From NCBI GenBank assembly GCA_964472295.1, contig CAYYJQ010000004.1, forward strand, positions 1 through 64,000: DNA of 64,000 nt, in the 5' to 3' direction. This DNA comes from JAJRZX01 sp964472295 (GTDB lineage: Bacteria; Desulfobacterota; GWC2-55-46; JADFVP01). The notes beneath the pieces were generated by a model, which saw only the letters and a list, made by a program, of their open reading frames with translations, had not been told where the DNA came from and did not search any database. Of this stretch, positions 16,710 through 25,374 are shown one piece after another (within the stretch, counting starts at the first letter, position 1; each line of letters begins with the position of its first letter). The translations under genes and the position numbers were made by a program.

Positions 16710-18626
16710 TTATCCGTCTTCTCTGCGGAGGAATATTGTTGCCAGCGGCGGGAGTGTAACGGCCATGGAGTGTTTATATCCTTCCATTGGAACTGGTTCG
16801 GCCTTCAGGAGTCCTGAGTTTACTACTCCGCTTCCGCCGTAGATGACCTCGTCGCTATTCATGACCTCTCTCCAGAAGCCGGCCTCTGGGACTGGGACGC
16901 GGTAGGATTTTCGCACAACGGGCGTCATATTGCAGAGCACGAGCATGGACTTTCCGCCTCCATCGCGTTTGAAGTAGAGTACGCTTCCTTCCCAGTCGTG
17001 TGCCCCGAGCCAGGTAAAGCCTTTTTCGTCAAAGTCCATGGCATAGAGGGCCGGGCTTTCGCGGTACAGGAGGTTAAGGTCTCTAACCCAGTTCTTCATG
17101 CCGGCGTGAAAGCGGTATTCAAGGACGTGCCACTCAAGTGATTCTTCGTGTGCCCATTCACGGACCTGCCCGAACTCTCCTCCCATGAAGAGGAGTTTTT
17201 TTCCGGGGTGGCCGTACATGTAGCCGAGAAGGAGACGGAGGTTGGCGAACTTCTGCCACTCGTCTCCCGGCATTTTACCTATGAGCGAGCCCTTTCCGTG
17301 CACTACCTCATCGTGGGAGAGGGGAAGGAGGAAGTTCTCGCTAAAGGCGTACCAGAGGCTGAAGGTGATGTCATTGTGGTAGTGCTTCCTGAAGAGGGGG
17401 TCTTCCCTGAAGTACTCAAGCGTGTCGTGCATCCATCCCATGTTCCACTTCATGCCAAAGCCCAGACCCCCGAGGTATGTTGGTTTTGAGACCGCCGGCC
17501 ATGCCGTTGATTCCTCGGCGATTGTCTGAATGCCGGGGAACCTTCCATAGGACACCTCGTTAAGCCTCTTCAGGAAACTCATGGCCTCAAGGTTCTCTCT
17601 TCCGCCAAACTCGTTGGGTATCCATTCGCCTTCCTTACGTGAATAATCGAGATAGAGCATGGAGGCCACGGCGTCTACGCGCAGGCCGTCTATGTGGTAG
17701 AGGTCGAGCCAGAAGAGGGCACTGCTTATGAGGAAAGAGCGGACCTCGTTTCGTCCATAATTGAAGATAAAACTCTTCCAGTCAGGGTGAAAGCCCCTGC
17801 GCGGGTCTGCGTGCTCGTAGAGGTGCGTCCCGTCGAAAAAGCCGGGGCCGTGCTGGTCTGATGGAAAGTGCGATGGAACCCAGTCGAGTATCACGGCGAT
17901 GCCTGCCTGGTGGAGGTTGTCTATGAGAAACATGAAGTCCTCTGGCGTGCCATACCTTGCCGTAGGAGCGAAGAAGCCCGTTGTCTGGTATCCCCATGAG
18001 CCGTAAAAGGGGTGCTCCATTACGGGCAGAAACTCAACATGCGTAAAGCCCATCTCAAGGACATAGGAAGTCAGTTCCACGGCCATTTCACGGTATGTTA
18101 GAAAACGGCCTTCATCGCCGCGCCGCCATGAACCAAGATGCACCTCATATACAGAGTGTGGTCCATGGAGCGAGTTTTTTTCGCTTCGCGTCTCCATCCA
18201 CCCCGCGTCGCCCCACTCGTATGAGAGGTCAACGACCACAGATGCCGTCTTTGGCGGCTCTTCAGCTCCAAAGGCCAGGGGATCGGCCTTTTCCACGGTG
18301 TAACCGTTAAGCCTTGACTCGATGTAGTACTTATAGAGCGTTCCCGTTTCAAGGCCAGGTATGAACCCCTCCCAGATGCCTGACCAGTCGTCACGCACCC
18401 TGAGGGGGTGGGATGTGCGGTTCCAGCCGTTGAAGTCGCCGATGACTGCCACGTGCTTGGCATTGGGGGCCCATACAGCGAAGTGGACGCCCTTTTCGCC
18501 GTCCACCTCCAAGAGATGCGCCCCAAGTTTACGGTAGAGTTCAAAGTGGGTGCCTTCCTTTAGAAGGTATATGTCGTGGTCTGTAATGGGACCTTTATTG
18601 TAGACAATATCTGTACTCATGCTCAT
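16710..18626 (-). CDS. glgB: 1,4-alpha-glucan (glycogen) branching enzyme
   Basis: Introduces alpha-1,6 branches into glycogen. The 638-residue protein has an N-terminal CBM48 domain (VHFAVWAPNAKHVAVIGDFNGW) and a GH13 barrel. The barrel shows the nucleophile aspartate in GLRVDAVASMLYLDY, the acid/base Glu in IQTIAEESTAWP and the HD pair in LSHDEVVHGKGSL. A C-terminal beta domain ends it. Length fits the shorter GlgB class without the extra N-terminal module. No glgA, glgC or glgP lies nearby, so it is an isolated glycogen gene. Two in-frame ATGs (18626, 18620) are possible starts. Confidence 0.94.
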   Translation of the reverse strand: MSMSTDIVYNKGPITDHDIYLLKEGTHFELYRKLGAHLLEVDGEKGVHFAVWAPNAKHVAVIGDFNGWNRTSHPLRVRDDWSGIWEGFIPGLETGTLYKYYIESRLNGYTVEKADPLAFGAEEPPKTASVVVDLSYEWGDAGWMETRSEKNSLHGPHSVYEVHLGSWRRGDEGRFLTYREMAVELTSYVLEMGFTHVEFLPVMEHPFYGSWGYQTTGFFAPTARYGTPEDFMFLIDNLHQAGIAVILDWVPSHFPSDQHGPGFFDGTHLYEHADPRRGFHPDWKSFIFNYGRNEVRSFLISSALFWLDLYHIDGLRVDAVASMLYLDYSRKEGEWIPNEFGGRENLEAMSFLKRLNEVSYGRFPGIQTIAEESTAWPAVSKPTYLGGLGFGMKWNMGWMHDTLEYFREDPLFRKHYHNDITFSLWYAFSENFLLPLSHDEVVHGKGSLIGKMPGDEWQKFANLRLLLGYMYGHPGKKLLFMGGEFGQVREWAHEESLEWHVLEYRFHAGMKNWVRDLNLLYRESPALYAMDFDEKGFTWLGAHDWEGSVLYFKRDGGGKSMLVLCNMTPVVRKSYRVPVPEAGFWREVMNSDEVIYGGSGVVNSGLLKAEPVPMEGYKHSMAVTLPPLATIFLRREDG

Positions 18627-18887
18627 TGGCCATCCTTACACTTTTTATCGCCTTGCCCTACTCATTCATCAATCTAACACATTAGGTCCTGCTAAAAAAG
18701 TTAATAAGGCCTTATTCCGGCCTGTTGCCCTCAGGGTTTGTTGGTGAAAATGCCAGGTATGTTACGCCCAAGATTCTGTGCAACTGCAAGCAATGGTGTG
18801 CGGTGGTGGTCATGCCGTCGCCTTAAAGTATCCAAGAAAATGGCAATGGGTACCCTTTTTTCAAGTGTCAGTCACAATGGCAAGGGC

Positions 18888-18902
18888 TGGCACGCATTTT
18901 GC
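18888..18902 (+). promoter_or_regulatory. Perfect sigma-54 (RpoN) promoter
   Basis: TGGCAC (18888-18893), 5 bp, then TTGC (18899-18902), followed by T-rich sequence. It matches the -24/-12 consensus exactly, with GG and GC ten bases apart. The predicted start is near 18914. It points into the G-rich candidate RNA and, further on, spoVG (19242). Confidence 0.7.
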
Positions 18903-18919
18903 TTTTTTAAAACGCGGGG

Positions 18920-19005
18920 GCCATAAGGAAGCCATAAGGAAAGGGGGACTAAAGGGGGAGTAAAGGGGGCGTAAAGTGGCGTAGGGGGGCGTAGGGGTGA
19001 TGGGG
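18920..19005. repeat. Tandem 11-nt repeats with G-tracts
   Basis: Two perfect 11-nt units (18920-18930, 18931-18941) are followed by imperfect units of 9-11 nt, each with a run of 4-6 G (AAAGGGGGACT, AAAGGGGGAGT, AAAGGGGGCGT, then shortened forms). The period is about one DNA helical turn. Runs of four or more G at 18943, 18954, 18965, 18984, 18994 and 19002 fit a G-quadruplex pattern. Confidence 0.75.
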
Positions 19006-19116
19006 TGAGCTGTTAATGTTCAGCATAAAAGAGTCAGGAGAAGGGAATTACAAGGCCGAAAAAGACTAAGAAGATGCCTTTGATATGATTTTGTCAATAT
19101 CCAATCAGGTATCTGA

Positions 19117-19147
19117 AAGACTGTCAAAAAAACAGCGTCTTTTTTTT
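19117..19147 (+). terminator. Intrinsic terminator upstream of spoVG
   Basis: AAGACTGT (19117-19124) pairs with ACA-GC-GTCTT (19132-19141), leaving a 2-nt bulge, with a 7-nt loop and a run of T's to 19147. It lies about 95 nt before the spoVG start. It would end the sigma-54 transcript unless read through. Confidence 0.6.
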
Positions 19148-19241
19148 GTCATACCATTTTTTTTTTTGGAGGTCTTCTATACAACCAGTCGTCTTGAAAA
19201 AAACTTCATAACCAGAAAATCATCAAAAGGAGGAAGAAAAG

Positions 19242-19526
19242 ATGCGTATTACGGAGATCAAGGTCCTTCCAGTGGACGGTGACGAGAAACTCAAGGCATA
19301 TGTGACCATCAAACTCGACGACTGCTTTATTGTGCGCGATATGAAGGTCATAAAAGGGACTAACGGCTACTTTGTGGCCATGCCCGCAAAGAAGATGAAG
19401 GACGGCACATACCGCGACCTAGCCCACCCACTCGATAAGGGCACAAGACAGATGATAGAAGAAGAGGTCATGTTCGAGTTCAAGAAGGTACACCATAATT
19501 CCACGTCCCTCTCCGCCAACGGTTAA
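19242..19526 (+). CDS. spoVG: SpoVG family RNA/DNA-binding regulator
   Basis: A 94-residue protein matching SpoVG along its length (MRITEIKVLPVDGDEKLKAYVTI, then DMKVIKG and FVAMPAKK). In Firmicutes SpoVG affects septation and sporulation; in other bacteria it is a small site-specific nucleic-acid binder of varied roles. A strong AAAAGGAGG site precedes the ATG. It is monocistronic, closed by a terminator at 19608-19647. The upstream terminator (19117-19147) and sigma-54 promoter suggest that its expression may be conditional. Confidence 0.92.
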   Translation: MRITEIKVLPVDGDEKLKAYVTIKLDDCFIVRDMKVIKGTNGYFVAMPAKKMKDGTYRDLAHPLDKGTRQMIEEEVMFEFKKVHHNSTSLSANG

Positions 19527-19607
19527 ATGTATTGCCTGAGGCTTGAAACTGTAATTCAATACAGCTCTGGCGGGAGCTGATTATTACTCTTAAAAGAATC
19601 TCTCATA

Positions 19608-19647
19608 ACAGGGCCGGCCAGACACCATCTGTCCGGTCCTGTTTTCT
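19608..19647 (+). terminator. Intrinsic terminator of spoVG
   Basis: A long interrupted stem (ACAGG, CCGG and CAGA pairing with TCTG, CCGG and CCTGT) is followed by TTTTCTCTCTTT. It lies about 80 nt after the spoVG stop. Confidence 0.75.
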
Positions 19648-19894
19648 CTCTTTATGCCCTTGACACAGGCCGAGTCAATTTATCTCTTCCATTTATAGTG
19701 GCCCAGTTTACTCTCGGACCCTGCCCCCGAATAAACACTCTCGGCAACCATGTTACACGCCATGATTCAGGCATAAGTCCCTTATAGGATTAATCTTTTC
19801 ACAGGGATTCCCCCGGGTCTTCAAACCAGCTATGAATCATCGAAAAAAGAGATATGCGTAAATCGCATCTCAAGGCCTTTTTTTAATAAAAAAG

Positions 19895-19922
19895 TTGACC
19901 TTTTATGCCGATAAAATATAAG
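19895..19922 (+). promoter_or_regulatory. Candidate sigma-70 promoter of the exopolysaccharide operon
   Basis: TTGACC (19895-19900) and TATAAG (19917-19922) are 16 bp apart. The site lies about 190 nt upstream of the first glycosyltransferase, giving a long leader. Confidence 0.5.
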
Positions 19923-20110
19923 ATGTAGGCGTAAACTCCTGAAATTTCCGCCACATCATGAACTGCGCCAGCGCTCTTTTGTAGTAAGCAGGGTGTGTTG
20001 GCGGTTCAATAGTGGACAGGCCCTTGCATAAGGTGCCAAGGGCACAGGATGGATGAGAGGGGAAGGTAGAAGAGGGGAAGTGACCCCGGCTCAGAAAGGC
20101 TTCGAGGTCC

Positions 20111-21313
20111 ATGGCACTGAGAGTAGCGCTTGTACATGACTGGCTGACCGGGATGCGCGGCGGCGAGAGGGTCCTTGAGGCCTTTTTCGAGGTCTTTCCA
20201 GAGGCCGACCTCTTCACACTCATTTACCAGCCTGGCACCGTAACCCCCCTTATTGAGAACCACCGGATAAAGACCTCCTTTATCCAGAGACTGCCCTTTG
20301 TAAAGAAGCACTACCGCCTTTATCTGCCCCTCTTCCCCATGGCGATTGAGAGGCTCGACCTTACAGGGTATGACCTTGTCATCTCTCTGAGCCACTGCGT
20401 TGCAAAGGGCGTTATCACCCCTCCAGGCTCAATGCACATCTGTTATATCTTTACGCCCATGAGGTATATCTGGGACCGTTTCAACGACTACTTTGGCCCT
20501 GGCCGGGCACCGGCCTTGAAAAGGGCGGCTTTCTCTGCAATCGCTCATTATCTCCGCGTCTGGGACACATCATCAGCCGAGCGCGTGGACCGTTTTATCG
20601 CAATTTCAAGATACATTGCCGGAAGGGTGGGAAAATACTACGGCAGGGATGCCGGTGTCATATACCCTCCAGTGGACCTTGAGAGGTTCTCGCTATCAAA
20701 ATCAGGGCCAGAAGACTTCTATCTCATAGTATCGGCCTTTGCCCCATACAAGAGGCTTGATATAGCCGTAAGGGCCTTTAACTCCATGGGTAAGAGGCTT
20801 GTAGTCGCAGGTTCCGGGCAGGACGGCAAAAAACTCCGAGCCATGGCCGGGCCAAATATTGAGTTTCTCGGCAGTGCCTCTGATGAAAAAATTGCCTCGC
20901 TCTACAGCAGGTGCCGGGCCTTGATATTTCCCGGTGAGGAAGACTTTGGCATAACACCCCTTGAGGCAATGGCCTCCGGACGGCCTGTCATCGCATACGG
21001 CGCAGGAGGCGCCCTTGAGACAGTTGTCCCCCTCTTCAGGGATAAAGACGCCTCAACGGAGAATCATGACCCCACAGGGCTCTTTTTCTTCGAGCAGACC
21101 AAAGAGGCCCTTATAGACGCCATTACTCTATTTGAGAAAAACATAAAGAGGTTCAGCCCCGGGGCGGCACGTGAAAGGGCAGGGGAGTTTTCCCTTGAGG
21201 ACTTCAGAAATACCATAAGAGACACTATTGAGAACGAATACGAAGACTTCTTGCGGACAGGGAAAAAATGCTCAAAAAACACGCCCAGATATTCGAGAAT
21301 ATCCTCTTTCTGA
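20111..21313 (+). CDS. Glycosyltransferase family 4
   Basis: A cytoplasmic sugar transferase for surface polysaccharide assembly. The 400-residue GT-B protein has an N-terminal acceptor domain starting VALVHDWLTGMRGGERVLE. The C-terminal nucleotide-sugar domain contains YPPVDLERF, VSAFAPYKRLDIAVRAF and the GT4 EX7E motif in EEDFGITPLEAMASG. Sugar and acceptor cannot be read from sequence. Its 3' end overlaps the next gene by 46 bases, so the two are co-translated. It opens a block with a polyprenyl-phosphate sugar transferase and UDP-glucose dehydrogenase. Confidence 0.87.
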   Translation: MALRVALVHDWLTGMRGGERVLEAFFEVFPEADLFTLIYQPGTVTPLIENHRIKTSFIQRLPFVKKHYRLYLPLFPMAIERLDLTGYDLVISLSHCVAKGVITPPGSMHICYIFTPMRYIWDRFNDYFGPGRAPALKRAAFSAIAHYLRVWDTSSAERVDRFIAISRYIAGRVGKYYGRDAGVIYPPVDLERFSLSKSGPEDFYLIVSAFAPYKRLDIAVRAFNSMGKRLVVAGSGQDGKKLRAMAGPNIEFLGSASDEKIASLYSRCRALIFPGEEDFGITPLEAMASGRPVIAYGAGGALETVVPLFRDKDASTENHDPTGLFFFEQTKEALIDAITLFEKNIKRFSPGAARERAGEFSLEDFRNTIRDTIENEYEDFLRTGKKCSKNTPRYSRISSF

Positions 21314-22671
21314 CAGATATTCTCATAATACTCATATCCTGGGTACTCTCATACCATATCCGGTTCAGTTCCGGTATCTTCGCTATTGACAAGGGCGTGC
21401 CTCCGTTCAGGATGTACTTTGTCATGCTCATACCTATCACGGTCATCTGCGCCCTTGTGCTCAGAGGCTTTGGTCTCTATACGCCAAAGAGGATGGGCAC
21501 GCGCATGTCAGAGGTCCTGAGCATCACCAAGGCCTGTGTAACAGCGGCTATCTTCCTCATAGCGCTGGCCTTCTTCCTTAAACTTTATGATTTTTCCCGC
21601 CTTGTGCTTATTCTCTTTACCGCCATCAACATCATGGCCCTTACAGCGGAAAGAACGCTCATAAGGGGCGTCTTCAAATACCTTAGAAAAAAGGGCTACA
21701 ACTTGAGGCACGCCGTTATAGTAGGGTGCGGGGCGCCTGCGCGGGATCTTCTGAAGAGGTTCAGAACCCACCCTGAGATAGGTATTAACGTAAAGGGGCT
21801 CTTAAGCGCCGAGGGAGGCGTTGCCTCTGGTACCATAGACAATGCCCCTGTAATCGGCTCTTACAACGAGATAAGGGAGATTATCAAGAAGTATGGTATA
21901 GACAAGGTATTCATAGCGCTCTCCTGGGATGAGCACGAAAGGGTTGTTGATACACTGAAAGATATAGGTGATGAGACCGTGGACATCATGGTGGTCCCTG
22001 ATATATGCGAGTTCATCACGCTCCGGGGTGGCATAGAGGAATTTGACGGCCTCCCCATTGTAAATCTCAGAAATACTCCTCTCTTTGGCTGGAACATGAT
22101 ATTAAAGAGGGCCTTTGACCTTGGGTTCTCCCTGGGCCTTATTATCCTTGCTTCTCCCCTCTTGCTCCTTATCGCCATACTCATAAAAGTAACGTCCAAG
22201 GGGCCTGTATTATACGTACAGGAGAGGATGGGGCTGGACGGTGCGACCTTCTCCATGTTAAAGTTCCGTTCAATGACGACAGAGGCAGAGGACGGAACCG
22301 GCCCTGTCTGGGCGAAAAAAGATGATAACAGGCGGACGCCCATTGGCAGGTTTCTCAGAAAGACGAGCCTTGACGAACTTCCTCAGCTCTTCAATGTCCT
22401 AAAGGGAGATATGAGCCTCGTGGGGCCAAGGCCCGAGAGACCCGTCTTTATACACGAGTTCCGAAGAAAAATCCCCCGTTATATGCTCCGCCACAAGGTC
22501 AAGGCCGGCATGACGGGCTGGGCACAGGTCAATGGATGGCGGGGCGACACTGACATTAAAAAAAGAATAGATTACGACATATACTATATAGAACACTGGT
22601 CCTTTATCTTTGACCTCAAGATAGTCTGGCTTACGCTCTGGAAGGGCTTTGTCCACCGTAACGCCTATTAA
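21268..22671 (+). CDS. Polyprenyl-phosphate glycosylphosphotransferase (WcaJ-like), exopolysaccharide initiation
   Basis: Transfers a sugar-1-phosphate to undecaprenyl phosphate, starting polysaccharide synthesis at the inner membrane. The 467-residue protein has four N-terminal transmembrane helices (within residues about 10-115) and a Rossmann-like CoA_binding_3 domain (AVIVGCGAPARDLLKRF). One further helix (about 275-300) leads into the bacterial sugar transferase domain: KRAFDLGFSLGLIILASPLL, MLKFRSMT, RKTSLDELPQLFNVLKGDMS, GPRPERP. The full WcaJ-type layout favours glucose-1-phosphate as donor, but this is inference. It overlaps the preceding glycosyltransferase gene by 46 bases. Confidence 0.9.
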   Translation: MLKKHAQIFENILFLTDILIILISWVLSYHIRFSSGIFAIDKGVPPFRMYFVMLIPITVICALVLRGFGLYTPKRMGTRMSEVLSITKACVTAAIFLIALAFFLKLYDFSRLVLILFTAINIMALTAERTLIRGVFKYLRKKGYNLRHAVIVGCGAPARDLLKRFRTHPEIGINVKGLLSAEGGVASGTIDNAPVIGSYNEIREIIKKYGIDKVFIALSWDEHERVVDTLKDIGDETVDIMVVPDICEFITLRGGIEEFDGLPIVNLRNTPLFGWNMILKRAFDLGFSLGLIILASPLLLLIAILIKVTSKGPVLYVQERMGLDGATFSMLKFRSMTTEAEDGTGPVWAKKDDNRRTPIGRFLRKTSLDELPQLFNVLKGDMSLVGPRPERPVFIHEFRRKIPRYMLRHKVKAGMTGWAQVNGWRGDTDIKKRIDYDIYYIEHWSFIFDLKIVWLTLWKGFVHRNAY

Positions 22672-22845
22672 GCAAGAAGGCGTGTTCTTCCTGTACCGGA
22701 AATGATGCGTAGCCCGGTCGGTCAAGGACCATGGTTAATTTCATTTTGTCAAGCTTACGGAAGATAGGGGCTTTCTTTTCGTTAAAATGTGCGGTATAAA
22801 ATCAAAGGTTTATTTTAAAACAATAATGCAAGGGGGCGATCAGTA

Positions 22846-24156
22846 GTGAATATTTGTGTGGTAGGCACCGGATACGTAGGACTTGTGACAGGCACGTGCT
22901 TTGCAGACTTTGGTGTCCACGTAACATGCGTGGACAAGGACAAGGACAAGATAGATACTCTCAACAACGGAAAACTGCCCATATATGAGCCTGGCCTTCA
23001 GGAGATGGTCGACAAGAACGTACAGGCAGACAGACTTGTTTTCACCACAAATCTCGAAGAATCCATCAGAAACTCCCTTGTTGTCTTTATCGCCGTGGGA
23101 ACACCTCCAAGAGAAGACGGCTCCGCGGACCTTCAGTACATAAAGGCCGTTGCCGAGACCATTGCTGATAACCTCAATGGATACAAGGTCATTGTCACAA
23201 AGAGCACCGTGCCCGTTGGCACGGGAACCGTAATAGAGGAGATTATCAGGGAACGTCAGAAGGGAGAACATAGCTTTGACATAGCCTCGAACCCCGAGTT
23301 CCTCCGTGAGGGCTCGGCGGTGGAGGACTTCATGAGGCCCAACCGCGTGGTCATAGGCGCGCGCCACCAGCAGGCCATAGCCATACTAAAAGACCTCTAT
23401 TCGCCCCTTTATATCCTCGAAACCCCTATTGTCATCACCAACGTCGAGACGGCCGAGCTCATAAAGTACGCGTCAAACGCCTTCCTCGCCACAAAGATCT
23501 CCTTCATAAACGAGATGGCCAATATCGCCGAGAGGTGCGGCGCTGATGTCAATATGGTGGCAAAGGGCATGGGCCTCGACAGGAGAATTGGACCCAAGTT
23601 CCTCCACCCGGGGCCTGGCTATGGCGGCTCCTGTTTTCCAAAGGACACCCTCGCTATTACCAACATCGCGCGGCAACATGGTTATGTCTGCAAAATAGTC
23701 GAGGCCGTTGTAGAGGTCAACCAGCAGCAGAGGGAGATGGTTGTCGCCAAGGTAAGGGCCGCCCTTGGTGAACTTACGGGCAAGACAATAGGCGTTCTTG
23801 GGATTACCTTCAAGCCAAATACCGACGACATAAGGGAATCTCCCGCCGTATATGTCATAGAGACGCTCCTTGCCGAGGGCGCTCGTGTAAGGGCCTACGA
23901 CCCCGAGGGCATGGATAACGCAAGGACTGAATTGTCTGGCAGTCTTACCTACTGTGAGGACGCCTATGACACCGCTACTGACTGCGACGCCCTTATAATC
24001 ATGACAGAGTGGAACCAGTTCAGGAAACTTGATCTTCCGAGGCTCAAGGAACTACTCAAGGCCCCCCTCATGCTTGATATGAGAAATATCTACGACCCCG
24101 ATGGCATGAAGGCACTTGGTTTCCGCTACATATGCGTGGGCCGGAAGGCGGGCTAA
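22846..24156 (+). CDS. ugd: UDP-glucose 6-dehydrogenase
   Basis: Oxidises UDP-glucose to UDP-glucuronate with NAD+, supplying acidic sugars for polysaccharide. The 436-residue protein starts with the NAD-binding GTGYVGLVTG motif (7-16). It has the catalytic cysteine at residue 263 in GPGYGGSCFPKDT, and the C-terminal UDP-binding domain with TFKPNTDDIRESPA. The GDP-mannose dehydrogenase is a close relative, but GSCFPKDT and overall similarity favour Ugd. Start is GTG after an AAGGGGG site. It lies 174 nt after the sugar transferase, so it may have its own promoter. Confidence 0.92.
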   Translation: MNICVVGTGYVGLVTGTCFADFGVHVTCVDKDKDKIDTLNNGKLPIYEPGLQEMVDKNVQADRLVFTTNLEESIRNSLVVFIAVGTPPREDGSADLQYIKAVAETIADNLNGYKVIVTKSTVPVGTGTVIEEIIRERQKGEHSFDIASNPEFLREGSAVEDFMRPNRVVIGARHQQAIAILKDLYSPLYILETPIVITNVETAELIKYASNAFLATKISFINEMANIAERCGADVNMVAKGMGLDRRIGPKFLHPGPGYGGSCFPKDTLAITNIARQHGYVCKIVEAVVEVNQQQREMVVAKVRAALGELTGKTIGVLGITFKPNTDDIRESPAVYVIETLLAEGARVRAYDPEGMDNARTELSGSLTYCEDAYDTATDCDALIIMTEWNQFRKLDLPRLKELLKAPLMLDMRNIYDPDGMKALGFRYICVGRKAG

Positions 24157-24163
24157 AATTCTA

Positions 24164-24192
24164 TTGACTCAGAGCCCCTTAAGTTGTAATCT
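24164..24192 (+). promoter_or_regulatory. Weak candidate promoter before the small membrane protein gene
   Basis: TTGACT (24164-24169) and TAATCT (24187-24192) are 17 bp apart. The match is moderate and lies just after the ugd stop. Confidence 0.3.
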
Positions 24193-24216
24193 TAAACGAG
24201 TGAGAGCGGGCTTATT

Positions 24217-24615
24217 ATGCGTCTTGGCCATAACAAGAGTCAAAAGAGTAGCGGCAGGATCTCCATCAAGGCCCTTATATGGATACTGGTCCTCTTCTTG
24301 CTCATTTACTCGGCCTATAAACTCACGTACCCTTACGTCTCGTACTACATGCTCAAGACAGACGTTAAGGAAGAACTGAAACTCTCATATATGTACTCCG
24401 ACGCTACCCTTAAAAAAAGGATAGTAAAAAAGGCCCACGCATGGAGCGTACCCATAACAACTGATGACCTTATATTAAGCCGCGACTTTGATAATATAAC
24501 CGTAAGACTCAGATACTCGAAAACAATTATATTTTTCGGTAGATACAAGAAAAAGTTTGTATTCAATATTAAGGCTACCACGCCTGTGAGAGACAGAAAC
24601 GGCACCTTGCGCTGA
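24217..24615 (+). CDS. Small single-pass membrane protein, DUF4845-like
   Basis: A 132-residue protein with a basic N-terminus, one transmembrane helix (about residues 19-38) and a short soluble domain (about 45-125) rich in beta-forming stretches (DNITVRLRYSKTIIFF, KKFVFNIKATTPV). The layout resembles DUF4845-type proteins, but I cannot confirm the family from sequence alone. Function is unknown. It lies between ugd and the pyr operon and has no obvious link to either. Confidence 0.55.
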   Translation: MRLGHNKSQKSSGRISIKALIWILVLFLLIYSAYKLTYPYVSYYMLKTDVKEELKLSYMYSDATLKKRIVKKAHAWSVPITTDDLILSRDFDNITVRLRYSKTIIFFGRYKKKFVFNIKATTPVRDRNGTLR

Positions 24616-24664
24616 AGGCCCTGGCGGCCTAAAAAAATACTGAAGTAACAACATATCTTAAAAA

Positions 24665-24769
24665 CCCTTTAAATTTAATCCTGAGAGATTAAGAAGGGGA
24701 GTATCTTGAAGACCGTTAAGACAAAAAATACCTCTGCGCCTCTCCGCCTTCTGGCGGCGGGGTTTTTTT
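24665..24769 (+). promoter_or_regulatory. PyrR-type transcription attenuator of the pyrimidine operon
   Basis: The leader contains a hairpin (24665-24698) whose upper part reads AAUCCUGAGAGAUU. This differs at one position from the published PyrR-binding loop consensus ARUCCNGNGAGGYU. About 40 nt later comes an intrinsic terminator (CCGCC-TTCT-GGCGG stem within 24740-24760, then seven T's to 24769). pyrR starts 30 nt further on. In the known mechanism, UMP-bound PyrR stabilises the first hairpin and lets the terminator form; pyrimidine shortage favours an antiterminator. I did not resolve the antiterminator pairing. Confidence 0.75.
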
Positions 24770-24799
24770 ATGCCTCTTTTTTTGACCAGGTGTGATGTC

Positions 24800-25339
24800 A
24801 TGAAGACCACCCTTGTAATGGATTCAGAGCAGATGGACCGCGCCGTGTCACGGCTCGCCCATGAGATAGTCGAGCAGAATAAAGACCTCAACAACCTTGT
24901 GCTCCTCGGCATCCCAACAGGAGGGTATCACCTCGCGCGCCGTCTCGGTGAGAGGATAGGTGAGATCTCTGGTACGGAAATAGTCACAGGCGCCCTTGAC
25001 GCCACCATGTACAGGGACGACATTGGCATCAAGAAAGACCAGCCCGCACTAAAGGAAATGGACATACCCGTCTCCATTGACGATAGGGTGGTCATCATGG
25101 TCGATGACGTCCTCTTTACGGGGCGCACCATACGGGCGGCCCTTAACGCGCTCATGGACTTTGGGAGACCCCTTTGCGTGCGCCTCGCAGTGCTTGTGGA
25201 CAGGGGCCACAGGGAACTTCCCATAAAAGCCGATTATGTGGGAAAAAACATACCTACATCAAGAACAGAAGGAGTAAAAGTCCTCCTTGACGAGACAGAC
25301 AATGAGAACGGCGTATTTGTCTCTACTGAAGAGGGCTGA
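24800..25339 (+). CDS. pyrR: Bifunctional pyr operon attenuator / uracil phosphoribosyltransferase PyrR
   Basis: A UMP-sensing RNA-binding protein with weak uracil phosphoribosyltransferase activity. The 179-residue sequence has the PyrR pattern: VLLGIPTGGYHLARRL, ALDATMYRDD, the PRPP-binding VIMVDDVLFTGRTIRAAL and LAVLVDRGHRELPIKADYVGKNIPTS. ATG 24800 is preferred over 24770 because AGGTG lies seven bases before it and the longer version would start inside the terminator. It is the first gene of the pyr operon and directly follows the attenuator it should bind. Confidence 0.94.
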   Translation: MKTTLVMDSEQMDRAVSRLAHEIVEQNKDLNNLVLLGIPTGGYHLARRLGERIGEISGTEIVTGALDATMYRDDIGIKKDQPALKEMDIPVSIDDRVVIMVDDVLFTGRTIRAALNALMDFGRPLCVRLAVLVDRGHRELPIKADYVGKNIPTSRTEGVKVLLDETDNENGVFVSTEEG

Positions 25340-25374
25340 AACCTTCTTGAAAAAGTTTCTCAGGACTTTAGACA

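Larger units (their letters stand above)
18914..19147 (+). ncRNA. Candidate sigma-54-dependent small RNA, or attenuated leader of spoVG
   Basis: The segment runs from the predicted sigma-54 start to a hairpin-plus-T-run terminator (19117-19147), about 230 nt. It holds two tandem copies of GCCATAAGGAA (18920-18941), then G-tract units of about 10-11 nt (AAAGGGGGACT and variants, to about 19005). At least six G-runs of 4-6 bases could fold as a G-quadruplex. The only small frame with a plausible ribosome site is 17 codons (19016-19069, GGTGA seven bases before ATG), which I do not trust as a gene. It could be a regulatory RNA or a leader whose terminator controls spoVG. Confidence 0.4.
19527..20110. 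other. Intergenic region between spoVG and the exopolysaccharide genes
   Basis: This 584-base gap holds the spoVG terminator (19608-19647) and the promoter of the next operon (19895-19922). A bulged GAGAT...ATCTC hairpin at about 19847-19871, followed by a T-run, may be a second terminator or an operator. A leader of about 180 nt runs to the next start. I find no gene or recognisable riboswitch. Confidence 0.55.

Noticed and set aside
18738..18963. Two 60-codon frames in the glgB-spoVG gap
   Set aside because: No ribosome site, low-complexity product, and both span the sigma-54 promoter.
19016..19069. Seventeen-codon frame inside the candidate small RNA
   Set aside because: GGTGA is well spaced, but length and composition are not convincing without conservation.
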